Shown piece by piece: positions 9,611-17,668 of a stretch of 64,000 nucleotides of DNA. Location: NCBI GenBank assembly GCA_026874595.1, contig JAPPUL010000089.1, positions 124,001 to 188,000 on the forward strand, written 5' to 3'. The stretch is from Sipunculus nudus (lineage: Eukaryota > Annelida > Sipuncula > Golfingiida > Sipunculidae). The first letter of the stretch is position 1, and each line of letters starts with the position of its first letter. The notes beneath the pieces were generated by a model. That model was not told the origin of the DNA. It searched no databases and worked only from the letters and a program-made list of their open reading frames with translations. The position numbers were made by a program, and so were the translations under genes.

Positions 9611-10231
9611 ATGAATATAGGTAATAAGGTGAAGTCAATATATATTTTGGTGCTCTTATTTTTGGTTGTGGGTTTAGTATCAGGGGATAAAGGTGGGGAG
9701 TGGTTGTTAAATATAAATAAAAAGAACGTACTAGGGATAGCTGGTTTTACAGAGGATTTCCGAGCATTTATAGATATGCAATCGATAACCCAAGTGGTAG
9801 TAGATGCGGAAAGTTTAAAGAGAGCAGAACAAGACAAACAAAACCGCCGAGCGTATTTAGACAATGTAATAAACGATTTACTGATAATGGAATATAGTAA
9901 AGGAAAGAATGTATATAGCGAAAAGGATATAGAGAAACGACTTAATAGGATAACGAAGGTGTTACGGCGCCAAATGGTAAGAAAATATTATTTAGATAAG
10001 GTTATAATACCGAAGATAGGCAAAGTAAATGAAGAGGTAGTAAAAGCCTATTATGAGGAGATAAAAAAGAGTAAGGAGGGCAAGAGACTAAGTGCGCTTG
10101 AGATACGAGATGCAGCAAGGAAGCGAGCGAGAGCAGAAGCGATACAAAGGTTATTTTTGAAAGAGATAGACAAGTTGCGATCAAGATATAGGATACAGTT
10201 AAATGAAAAGTATGAGAATATGTTTGAGTAG
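9611..10231 (+). CDS. SurA N-domain-like periplasmic protein, copy 2
   Basis: 206 residues, with an N-terminal signal (SIYILVLLFLVVGLVSG) then the same plan as the upstream gene: INKKNVLGIAGFTEDFRAFI (a VNG-like opening), NVINDLLIMEYSKGKNVYSE, KVNEEVVKAYYEEIKKSKEG and an Arg/Lys-rich C-terminal helix. It also lacks a PPIase domain. The two proteins are probably diverged duplicates that hold nascent envelope proteins in the periplasm; pairing as a heterodimer is possible. It lies 124 bases after copy 1 on the same strand. Family placement is by pattern, not by strong motif. Confidence 0.55.
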   Translation: MNIGNKVKSIYILVLLFLVVGLVSGDKGGEWLLNINKKNVLGIAGFTEDFRAFIDMQSITQVVVDAESLKRAEQDKQNRRAYLDNVINDLLIMEYSKGKNVYSEKDIEKRLNRITKVLRRQMVRKYYLDKVIIPKIGKVNEEVVKAYYEEIKKSKEGKRLSALEIRDAARKRARAEAIQRLFLKEIDKLRSRYRIQLNEKYENMFE

Positions 10232-10320
10232 GCTGAGTGGTGTCTCTATAAAAGATTAGGGTTATGAGAATACCTATTATTATTATTATTATGCTAGTGA
10301 TTAAGCCATGAGAAATATAT

Positions 10321-10767
10321 ATGAGATATAGAATAAGGAAAGAGCATTATATAAAATATATTATATTATGCTACCTAATCCTGATCTATATGGCAGCGAA
10401 TGTTAGTGCTTATAATTATTCTTTAGTAGATGCATTATTGTCAGGCGAGAGTAATACTAGCCTGGCTAGGAATGGAGGAAAGGGGGCGACAAAGGAAGCG
10501 ACAAAGGGGGCGACAAAGGAAGCGACAAAGGAAGCGACAAAGGAAGCGACAAAGGAAGCGACAAAGGGGGCGACAAAGGGGGAGACAAAGGAAGCGACAA
10601 AGGGGGCGACAGAAGATAGTTATTATGGGACTGATTGGGAACGAATGGACAAGGAGTTTGAGAAGTTTTTAGGGGAGGATAGCGAAGAGGAGACAAATCG
10701 CGGGAGAAAAAAGGGAGCAAATTTAGATAAAGATAAGGAAGAGGGAGAAGGGTTTAATGGTGATTAA
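10321..10767 (+). CDS. Exported protein with TKEA tetrapeptide repeats
   Basis: 148 residues of unknown function. A Sec-type N-terminus (YIKYIILCYLILIYMAANVSA) is followed by a short Ser/Leu segment and then, at about residues 55-97, about eleven copies of a four-residue unit, mostly TKEA with TKGA and TKGE variants. The repeat is a 12-base DNA unit (ACAAAGGAAGCG type). The tail is acidic (EKFLGEDSEEE) then mixed-charge and Gly-rich. Probably a periplasmic or surface protein with a flexible, charged spacer. The near-perfect DNA repeat implies recent or ongoing copy-number change. It stands between the SurA-like pair and the kinase-NUDIX fusion. Confidence 0.6.
   Translation: MRYRIRKEHYIKYIILCYLILIYMAANVSAYNYSLVDALLSGESNTSLARNGGKGATKEATKGATKEATKEATKEATKEATKGATKGETKEATKGATEDSYYGTDWERMDKEFEKFLGEDSEEETNRGRKKGANLDKDKEEGEGFNGD
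10486..10612 (+). repeat. 12-nt in-frame tandem repeat in the TKEA protein
   Basis: About ten to eleven copies of ACAAAGGAAGCG, some changed to ACAAAGGGGGCG or ACAAAGGGGGAG. Because the unit is 12 bases, copy-number change keeps the frame and alters only the length of the protein spacer. Confidence 0.9.
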
Positions 10768-10854
10768 ATGGGATTAGAGCTAAGTAGAAAAAGCGGCTAA
10801 TATAGTAAGAAAGAGCAAACTGTATGGGAGGATAAAGAATGGAGATAAAAATTA

Positions 10855-11853
10855 GTGAGAGGATTGGTATTTTTGCTTATAGGGCCTGCGGGGTCAGGTA
10901 AGACAACATTAATAGAGGAAGTAACAAAAGGGGACACAAAAGTCACCTTCCTACCGACTTATACAACTCGAGCAATTAGGGAAGGAGAGGGAGAAGGCAA
11001 GCCATATTATTTCATAACCCGAGAAGAATTTGAAAATAAGATATTAGGGGAAGTATTAATAGAGTGGAAATATGTGCATGGTGATAATTATTATGGTATG
11101 GGGATAAATGAAGTAGAACGAGAAATCAAATCAGGAATAAGTGTAATAACAGATATTGATATATTGGGAGCCTTAGATGTAATAGAATGGAAACCAGAGG
11201 TAGTTGTTACGATATTTGTGAATATAGAATCAAGGGAGGAGTTAATAGAAAGGATAAAAAGGCGAGGTAGTTGTAGCGAGGAGGAGCTTAGGAGGCGAAT
11301 AGCACGGCTTGAAAGGGAGCTTGCATATAAAAATAGCTTTGATTATTATCTAGAGAATAATGACTTAAAGACGGGAGTAAATGCTTTAAAAAGGATAATA
11401 AGCCTAGAGCAAAATATACATAACTATCGTAATCATAGTAATATCATAATGCATTACATAACACGTCTAATAATTGTAAACGCTAGAGGGGAGTTATTAA
11501 TGCTTTCACGAAAAGGCCCATCTAAAGCTTTTGAGAAATGGCGTTTTATAGAAACACATATACTTAAGGGAGAAACCCCAAAGGATGCTTTACAAAGAGG
11601 ACTTGTATTTCTATTTTCCCAAATATCTGATAGTTTAAAGAATAGGTTATATTCATTAACTCAAGCATGTGATAGAATATATAATATTAATACCCATAAA
11701 CATTATGAGATGACATTTTATTTAACTCTGGTTGAAGATATTACTTTAGAAAGTGATAATTATGTATTTAAATGGCTTAATTTAGATTTGGCTTCAGAGT
11801 ATATTGATAGTGAAGATTTAAAATTAATTGATAGTAATATTAAGTTAAGATAG
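10855..11853 (+). CDS. Guanylate kinase-like protein fused to a degenerate NUDIX-like domain
   Basis: 332 residues, GTG start (an in-frame stop lies just upstream; TGGAGA is about 9 bases before). Residues 1-185 follow guanylate kinase: P-loop GPAGSGKTTL, YTTRAIREGEGEG (GMP-binding TTR-R-GE), YFITREEFE, a YGM motif, DIDILGALDV, and a RRGSCSEEELRRRIARLE lid. Residues from about 199 resemble a NUDIX hydrolase (ITRLIIVNARGELLMLSRKG, then ILKGETPKDALQRGL). The NUDIX box keeps GE and R but lacks the REXXEE glutamates, so that half is probably not catalytic. It may be the only guanylate kinase, with a nucleotide-sensing tail, or a kinase for another substrate. It converges with the histidine kinase 7 bases away. 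Confidence 0.75.
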   Translation: MRGLVFLLIGPAGSGKTTLIEEVTKGDTKVTFLPTYTTRAIREGEGEGKPYYFITREEFENKILGEVLIEWKYVHGDNYYGMGINEVEREIKSGISVITDIDILGALDVIEWKPEVVVTIFVNIESREELIERIKRRGSCSEEELRRRIARLERELAYKNSFDYYLENNDLKTGVNALKRIISLEQNIHNYRNHSNIIMHYITRLIIVNARGELLMLSRKGPSKAFEKWRFIETHILKGETPKDALQRGLVFLFSQISDSLKNRLYSLTQACDRIYNINTHKHYEMTFYLTLVEDITLESDNYVFKWLNLDLASEYIDSEDLKLIDSNIKLR

Positions 11854-11860
11854 GCTTAGT

Positions 11861-13429
11861 CTATTTAGAGTTATTTAAATTAAAAGGGATTAAGATAACA
11901 ATTTCAGTGCCTATATTAACTTCGCTATTTATAGTAATATTCCCTTTGTGTTCATCTATAATCTTTTTAACAATTGCCATCCCAAGCCCAATACCTTTGC
12001 TTTTGTTATGACTTACGAAGGGTCTGAATATAGTCTTTTGGATATTTTTAGGCATACCAATACCATTATCTTTAAATATTATTTTTAGATAATTATCTTC
12101 TTTTGATATTGACAAACTTATCTTTCCATTATCTTTTATTATAGCGTCAGTTGCATTATAACTTATATTATAAAAAAGTCTCTTTATTTTATCTTTGTCT
12201 ATATTTATATTTCCTTTGTATAAAAGAGATATTTCAAAATCTATCCCTTTATCTTGCACAAGCTCTTCTATATGGTATTTTATATCTTCTACAAGTTTTT
12301 TCATATTGCATTCTTCTATGTTTATTTTATACTCTCCTTGTACAAATTCTAAAACCTCATCTGCCATGGATACTAGTCTGTCAATCTCGCTTGAGACTAT
12401 ATTATAATAATGTCTACCCTTATCCTTTATTTCACTATCTTTATTTAAGAGCGTTTTTTGTATAAGTTGAACATATGATTTTATTATAGTGAGCGGGTTT
12501 TTAATATCGTGAATTATAGAACTTGCCATTCTGCCAACTAAGGTTGTTGCCTCTTCTTGTTTTTTTTCAATTTCTAATAAGGTCTTTTCTGTTATATCAT
12601 CAAATAAGAATATATATCCATACGATTCACTATTTTCCTCCTGTAGGCTTGAGCCCTTAATATTAAAATACATTGTGATACCTTTAAAGGAGACTTCAAG
12701 CTTATCAAGCTTTGCAAGGCCATGAACTTTTAGGTTTTCGAAAAACTCATTTGGTATTTTGAAGAAGCTTAGAGCCTCAGGTAGTATTTTATTATTTATA
12801 TTTATTCCTATAGTCTTGAAAAGAAGTTTTGCTGTACGGTTTATTAAGTTTACTTTAAATTCATTATCTGTTGCCACAAGGCCTGAGGATATGTTTCTTA
12901 TTATGTTTTCGTTATAGCGCATTATGACTTTATGCCATTGGTAAAGTTGCGCTTGCTCTATGGATATAGCACATACATTCGAAAATGTCTCAATTAACTC
13001 TTCATCTTTACCTGTAAATGTTCCCTCTTTTTTGTTAAGGATTTCTATTACCCCTATTAATTCATTTTCATGGTTTAGAATGGGGCTTACTAGTAAAGTT
13101 TTTGTTTTATAGCCTGTTGATTTGTCTATACTTGGATTAAAATATGGTGTGTCGTAGGCATCTTTTATGTTTAGAAGCTTTTTGGTCTTGGCTACATGTC
13201 CTGCTATTCCTTGTCCTATCTTAAGACGTATTTCATCTATTTCAAGCTTTTGCGCTATTTTGGACCATAATTCGTCTTTTAGTAAATCATAAACATATAG
13301 TGTACAACGATCTGCTGCAAGCAATTTGGTCGCTTCAACACTTATTTCATCTAATATCTCATCTAAACTCTTACTACGGTGTTCTAAAAGCTCTTTTGAT
13401 AATGCGTTTAGTATTGTCTTGTCTTTCAT
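11861..13429 (-). CDS. Cytoplasmic GAF-PAS sensor histidine kinase
   Basis: 522 residues with no membrane segment. A GAF domain (about 20-165; AADRCTLYVYD, IGQGIAGHVAKT, LLVSPILNHENELIGVIEIL) is followed by a PAS-like segment (about 175-290). Then comes HisKA with SSIIHDIKNPLTIIKSYVQL (phospho-acceptor His307) and an HATPase_c domain with the N box, DNGIGMP and KGIGLGMAIVKKII. It resembles NtrB-type kinases (H-D-K-N-P-L). The GAF domain should bind a small ligand or redox cofactor. It overlaps the 3' neighbour's frame not at all but starts 4 bases inside the end of the upstream AttH-like gene (ATGA overlap), implying translational coupling. No response regulator is adjacent, so the partner is unknown. 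Confidence 0.9.
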   Translation of the reverse strand: MKDKTILNALSKELLEHRSKSLDEILDEISVEATKLLAADRCTLYVYDLLKDELWSKIAQKLEIDEIRLKIGQGIAGHVAKTKKLLNIKDAYDTPYFNPSIDKSTGYKTKTLLVSPILNHENELIGVIEILNKKEGTFTGKDEELIETFSNVCAISIEQAQLYQWHKVIMRYNENIIRNISSGLVATDNEFKVNLINRTAKLLFKTIGININNKILPEALSFFKIPNEFFENLKVHGLAKLDKLEVSFKGITMYFNIKGSSLQEENSESYGYIFLFDDITEKTLLEIEKKQEEATTLVGRMASSIIHDIKNPLTIIKSYVQLIQKTLLNKDSEIKDKGRHYYNIVSSEIDRLVSMADEVLEFVQGEYKINIEECNMKKLVEDIKYHIEELVQDKGIDFEISLLYKGNINIDKDKIKRLFYNISYNATDAIIKDNGKISLSISKEDNYLKIIFKDNGIGMPKNIQKTIFRPFVSHNKSKGIGLGMAIVKKIIDEHKGNITINSEVNIGTEIVILIPFNLNNSK

Positions 13430-14625
13430 CGTGTTTTTAATAATTTACTTTCTTTTATTCCTTTTCTTGCTTTTCTTGCTTTTCTTGCATAGCCAACTAA
13501 CTCAACGTATCCAAGCCCATCTACAGCCTCTCCGTCTATTAAACCTTTTACATCTACCGCTCCCTCCCAATATATTACTCCTTGCCCACTTTGTGGCACG
13601 AACTCTTGGGACTCAAAAGAAGCTTCTATATCTAAATTTATTTCTATCTCGCCTTTTTTAATCTCTAAATTCCATGCAACAGGATATCTAGCTCCTGTCT
13701 TTTTGCTTTCCCAATACCTTAATTCCTTTATTTTTGTATCGCTTAATGAAAGGTGTGTCTTCTTCTGCTCTTTATCGCTTAATGTCCCTTGTGAAACAGC
13801 TTGTACTACGTTATTCGCATCTTTTATTTTATAAAACATTATATCTGTTCCATTAGAAAGTTGTATGCTAAACCAATCCCACCTTGCAACAAAATATTTC
13901 CTATTATTCATCCATTCGTGATCAAACCAACTAATCCCATCTTTTAGTTTATGTCTTTTCCCGTCTATAGATAGATAGCCTTTTGTACTAAGTCGGGGAA
14001 TAGAATAGTAATAGGAATAGTTATCAGCCTCCTCGCCCTTAAAACTTAAACCATTTCCATGTATTACAGGTTTCTTTTTGGCTTCTAAGATTAATTCTAG
14101 CTTGTAGCTCTTTCCTCCTTCATCCATCTTTGCTTTTAGTATATGCTTTCCAACTTCGTTTAATTTTACGCTCCATAAGCCGTTCCATATCTCATATCTA
14201 TCCTCGCTTGCTCCCGATACCCCTCCTATTGGCCTTGTTAGCTTTTCTTTATAATAATACTTTTTTTTTGTTTTATCTGATATTGCAAAATGAGACATGT
14301 ATATTGGCTTTGCTTTGAAAGTTTTATAAAGCTTTCTCTTAAAAGCACTAGCTTTTCCAAGCTCTATCTTGAAAAATGTTAGCTCATACCCATAGTCCTT
14401 TTCTAAACTCTCAACTCTAAAATGTCCTGTATAGTACCACCACTCTATCTCATAGCCTTTATGTGCAAAGTGATCTTTTGGGAATTTGTAACTTGCTCTT
14501 TTTTTAACTTCTTTATTCTGCCACCTTCTCCCTTCTTTGTCAAACTCTTTGCTATAAACAGCTTGTATAGCATAAGTTACAATGAATATACTTAGCAATA
14601 TATTATTTATAATCTTTTTGTCCAT
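13426..14625 (-). CDS. AttH/CrtC-like secreted lipocalin-type protein
   Basis: 399 residues with a signal peptide (NILLSIFIVTYAIQAVYS). The opening FPKDHFAHKGYEIEWWYYTG and the later ISWFDHEWMNNRKYFVARWD and QLSNGTDIMFYKIKD are hallmarks of the AttH / carotenoid 1,2-hydratase (CrtC) superfamily of tandem lipocalin-like domains. In AttEFGH-type systems AttH accompanies an ABC exporter of the LolCE/MacB class. No such genes are next to it, and no carotenoid genes are in the window, so the substrate is unknown. The C-terminus carries a ARK triplet repeat (9-base DNA repeat). It is transcribed with the histidine kinase, overlapping by 4 bases. Confidence 0.82.
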   Translation of the reverse strand: MDKKIINNILLSIFIVTYAIQAVYSKEFDKEGRRWQNKEVKKRASYKFPKDHFAHKGYEIEWWYYTGHFRVESLEKDYGYELTFFKIELGKASAFKRKLYKTFKAKPIYMSHFAISDKTKKKYYYKEKLTRPIGGVSGASEDRYEIWNGLWSVKLNEVGKHILKAKMDEGGKSYKLELILEAKKKPVIHGNGLSFKGEEADNYSYYYSIPRLSTKGYLSIDGKRHKLKDGISWFDHEWMNNRKYFVARWDWFSIQLSNGTDIMFYKIKDANNVVQAVSQGTLSDKEQKKTHLSLSDTKIKELRYWESKKTGARYPVAWNLEIKKGEIEINLDIEASFESQEFVPQSGQGVIYWEGAVDVKGLIDGEAVDGLGYVELVGYARKARKARKGIKESKLLKTR

Positions 14626-14712
14626 TTTAGCAGATACTCTATTTTAAGTATAAGTTTTTCGTATAAGTTTTTTGATAAAATAAAATAGTCTTTAGAAGAA
14701 AATAGAGTTTTT

Positions 14713-15357
14713 CTAGATATTTAAACCACTCTCCTGCCAATCCTTTATGAATATTTCAATTCCCTTATCTGTTAGAGGGTGTTTTATAAGTTGTTTTAAT
14801 ATGTTATATGGAATTGTTGCTACATGGCTTTTGGCTTTTGCCACTTCTGATACGTGTTTTGGCTTTCTTATACTTGCTGATATTATTTTTGTCTTGAATT
14901 CATAGTGCTCATATATTTTAACTATATCCTCAATTAACTTTATTCCGTTTTCACCAATATCCTCAAGGCGTCCTATAAATGGACTTACATAAGTTGCAAA
15001 AGCCTTTGCGGCAAGTAGAGCTTGATTTGCCGAAAAGCACAATGTTACATTCGTTTTTATCCCTTCTTTATACAATGCTTTTGAGGCTTTAAGTCCATCT
15101 TGAGTCATTGGCAGCTTTATTACTATATTTTCACTTATTTTAGCAAGTTCAAAAGCCTCCTTTAGCATACTCATAAGCTCTGTACTAATTACTTCCGCAC
15201 TTATTGGGCCATCTATAATCTGTGATATTAGTTTTAGGGACTCTTTGAATGAAATCTTTTCTTTTGAGACTAGTGACGGATTTGTTGTAACGCCATCTAT
15301 AAAATCTTTCATCTGTTCTATCTCTTTTAGGTTTGCTGTGTCTATAAATAATTGCAT
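14713..15357 (-). CDS. Transaldolase-like / fructose-6-phosphate aldolase (TalC/FSA family)
   Basis: 214 residues, the length of the small MipB/TalC transaldolases. [19 protein letters not shown] and [13 protein letters not shown] open the barrel, [15 protein letters not shown] carries the Schiff-base lysine, [18 protein letters not shown] and [14 protein letters not shown] are conserved, and [18 protein letters not shown] closes it. It transfers a dihydroxyacetone unit (transaldolase, non-oxidative pentose phosphate pathway) or cleaves fructose 6-phosphate; sequence motifs alone do not settle which. It stands alone, 87 bases from the AttH-like gene and divergent from pstS. Confidence 0.93.
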   Translation of the reverse strand: MQLFIDTANLKEIEQMKDFIDGVTTNPSLVSKEKISFKESLKLISQIIDGPISAEVISTELMSMLKEAFELAKISENIVIKLPMTQDGLKASKALYKEGIKTNVTLCFSANQALLAAKAFATYVSPFIGRLEDIGENGIKLIEDIVKIYEHYEFKTKIISASIRKPKHVSEVAKAKSHVATIPYNILKQLIKHPLTDKGIEIFIKDWQESGLNI

Positions 15358-15433
15358 GTTTTTTTATACCTCTTTATTATATAACTTGATTTTAGTTTAT
15401 GACGTTTTAGTTTAATGTATTAATTCTTGTTTC

Positions 15434-15465
15434 TTTATAAGTCTATGACTTTATAAGTCTATGAC
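15434..15465. repeat. 16-nt perfect duplication upstream of pstS
   Basis: TTTATAAGTCTATGAC occurs twice head to tail in the 291-base gap between divergent tal and pstS. I could not make out a convincing Pho box in this gap. Confidence 0.85.
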
Positions 15466-15648
15466 TTTGTTTTAAGTTAGCATTTTTATTCTTTTTGGGG
15501 TAGCTTTTATTTTTGGATAGGGTTTAAATAGATGTCTTTAACAGGGAAAGGTATATTTTGTATATTTTTTACGGTTTACTTTTAAGATGACTTTATTATT
15601 AATGATGGCATCTAGACTTAGTACTTATTTTTTTGGAGGATTTAACTT

Positions 15649-16563
15649 ATGTTCCTAAAAAAAATTGGTTACACAAAAGTGATTGTATTAGCTATTTTTA
15701 CATCACTTAGTGTAATGTTGTCGGCTTGTGGTAGTGGCCCTCAGAGTAAGAAAAAAGATGCTAAAAAGCAATCTGCAAGTCTTTCGAAACAAAAGGCAAG
15801 TGTTACGGTTAAGGGCTCTGATACTATGGTCCTTATGGGACAAAAGTGGGCTGTTGAATATTCTAAAGTGAACAAAGATGTTACTGTTCAGGTAACTGGT
15901 GGTGGTAGTGGGGTTGGGATTGCAGCTTTGCTTAATGGGACTACAGATATAGCAAATGCAAGTCGATCTATTAAGGAAAAGGAAGTAAAGAAACTAAGTG
16001 CTAAGGGATATGATCTTGTTGAGTTTAAAAGTGCAATGGATGGACTTTCAGTCTATTTGCATAAGGACAATAAGATAGATAGTTTATCTTTTCCTCAGTT
16101 ATCTTTAATATTTCGAGGACAGGTTTCAAATTGGAATAAAGTTGGAGGGACTAATCGCCCTATAGTAGCTTATGGTAGAGAAAACAGTTCAGGGACCTAC
16201 TCATATTTTAAGAAGAATGTTTTGAAAGGGAAAGATTTTGGAGATAGTATACAAAGTCTGCCTGGCACCTCAGCTATAGTAAATGCAGTTTCAAAAGATG
16301 TTAATGGCATTGGGTATGGGGGAAAAGCTTATTCTAAGGCGATAAAGCTAGCGAAGCTAAGCCGAGAGACAGGAGAGCCTGCTTACTATCCAAATGACGA
16401 GAGTGTTAAATCGGGAGACTATCCTTTGAGTAGATATCTATTTATATATACAACTAAGCAGGCGATGGAAAAGCAGCCGGCAATTAAGGAGTATATAGAT
16501 TGGATACTAAGCTCTGATGGGCAAAAGATAGTTAAGGACGTGGGGTATTATCCTGTAAAGTAA
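15649..16563 (+). CDS. pstS: Phosphate ABC transporter, phosphate-binding lipoprotein PstS
   Basis: 304 residues. The signal ends in a lipobox (VMLSAC), so the mature protein is a periplasmic lipoprotein. VTVKGSDTMVLMGQKWAVEY and VTGGGSGVGIAALLNGTTDIANASR are the phosphate-binding loops of PstS, and RENSSGTYSYFKKNVL is the conserved helix cap. It captures phosphate for PstCAB. A strong TTTGGAGGA site sits 8 bases before the ATG. It is the first gene of pstSCAB-phoU-kinase, all on the plus strand with short gaps, so the block is probably one phosphate-starvation operon. Confidence 0.95.
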   Translation: MFLKKIGYTKVIVLAIFTSLSVMLSACGSGPQSKKKDAKKQSASLSKQKASVTVKGSDTMVLMGQKWAVEYSKVNKDVTVQVTGGGSGVGIAALLNGTTDIANASRSIKEKEVKKLSAKGYDLVEFKSAMDGLSVYLHKDNKIDSLSFPQLSLIFRGQVSNWNKVGGTNRPIVAYGRENSSGTYSYFKKNVLKGKDFGDSIQSLPGTSAIVNAVSKDVNGIGYGGKAYSKAIKLAKLSRETGEPAYYPNDESVKSGDYPLSRYLFIYTTKQAMEKQPAIKEYIDWILSSDGQKIVKDVGYYPVK

Positions 16564-16631
16564 GTCTTTAGTTTTTGTGAGTATGGCTTTTTAGTTGTAT
16601 TCGCAAAAACTTATTAATCTGGAGTTTACCA

Positions 16632-17648
16632 ATGGGGCAGGGCGGTAATAAAAATCTGGTATCTAAGCTTAAAACACTCTTTGGTTCAAAAAGAAGCAAT
16701 CTAGCGGATACATTATTTAAGGTTTTCACTTTTGTGGTAGCCTCATTTTCGATAATAACGATATTCTTAATCTTCATATTTATAGCAAAGGAAGCACTTC
16801 CAGTTTTTACAGATTCTGAAGTATTTAAGGAAGCAAGTCTTTCAAAGCTTTTCTTACCGCAAGTATTTGAGGGATATGATGATGCCAGATACATATGGCA
16901 GCCTAATTCAGATTATCCTAAGTTTAGTATATTGCCGTTGCTGATTTCAAGTATCAAGGTAACGCTAATAGCAATGTTATTTGGAGCGCCTATAGCGGTT
17001 TTGGCAGCAATATACACTTCACAATTTGCGGCTAGGAAAGTAAATGAAATAATAAAGCCGATGATAGAACTACTTGCGGGGATACCGTCGGTAGTACTTG
17101 GTTTTTTTGCATTGATGGTAATGGCAACGTGGATGCAAGATCTTTTTGGATTAACGTTTCGTTTAAATGGGTTTACGGCAGGCATAGCTCTTAGTTTTGC
17201 AGTTATACCTATAATATATACAATATCGGAAGACGCCCTAAATAGCGTACCGAAGTCGTATAAGGAGGCGTCGCTTGCGCTTGGGGCTAATTATAATCAA
17301 ACTAGTTATAAAATAGTTTTGCCTGCTGCCTTGCCGGGAATATTTGCAGCGGTAGTACTTGGGTTTGGCCGTGCGATAGGCGAGACAATGATAGTATTGA
17401 TGGTAAGCGGTAATGCGCCTATACTGACTTGGGACATAGGGGCATCACTTAGGACGATATCAGCATCGATTGCGGCAGAGATGGGAGAGGTGGTTTTTGG
17501 CGACACTCATTATACAGTACTATTCTTTTTAGGTTTTTTACTATTCTCGTTGACGTTTATTATAAACTATATAGGTGCAATAATAGTAAATGGTTTTGAA
17601 AAGAGATTAAGAGGCGAAGCGCAAGTTAAAAGAAAAAGGCGTAGGTAA
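16632..17648 (+). CDS. pstC: Phosphate ABC transporter permease PstC
   Basis: 338-residue inner-membrane permease. An N-terminal helix (TFVVASFSIITIFLIFIFIA) is followed by a short periplasmic loop and the six-helix binding-protein-dependent transport domain, starting at ISSIKVTLIAMLFGAPIAVL. The EAA-type loop for PstB contact is EDALNSVPKSYKEASLALGA, and FGRAIGETMIVLMVSGNAP is the PstC signature. It pairs with PstA to form the channel. It starts 68 bases after pstS with TGGAG ahead of the ATG and ends 20 bases before pstA. Length is normal. Confidence 0.94.
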   Translation: MGQGGNKNLVSKLKTLFGSKRSNLADTLFKVFTFVVASFSIITIFLIFIFIAKEALPVFTDSEVFKEASLSKLFLPQVFEGYDDARYIWQPNSDYPKFSILPLLISSIKVTLIAMLFGAPIAVLAAIYTSQFAARKVNEIIKPMIELLAGIPSVVLGFFALMVMATWMQDLFGLTFRLNGFTAGIALSFAVIPIIYTISEDALNSVPKSYKEASLALGANYNQTSYKIVLPAALPGIFAAVVLGFGRAIGETMIVLMVSGNAPILTWDIGASLRTISASIAAEMGEVVFGDTHYTVLFFLGFLLFSLTFIINYIGAIIVNGFEKRLRGEAQVKRKRRR

Positions 17649-17668
17649 ATAAGGTAAAAAGAGAAAAG

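Noticed and set aside
10466-10720. Proline/leucine-repeat protein on the minus strand
   Set aside because: Shadow of the 12-base repeat in the TKEA gene; no start context and purely repeat-driven.
15358-15648. Pho box upstream of pstS
   Set aside because: No pair of CTGTCAT-like direct repeats at 11-base spacing is visible.
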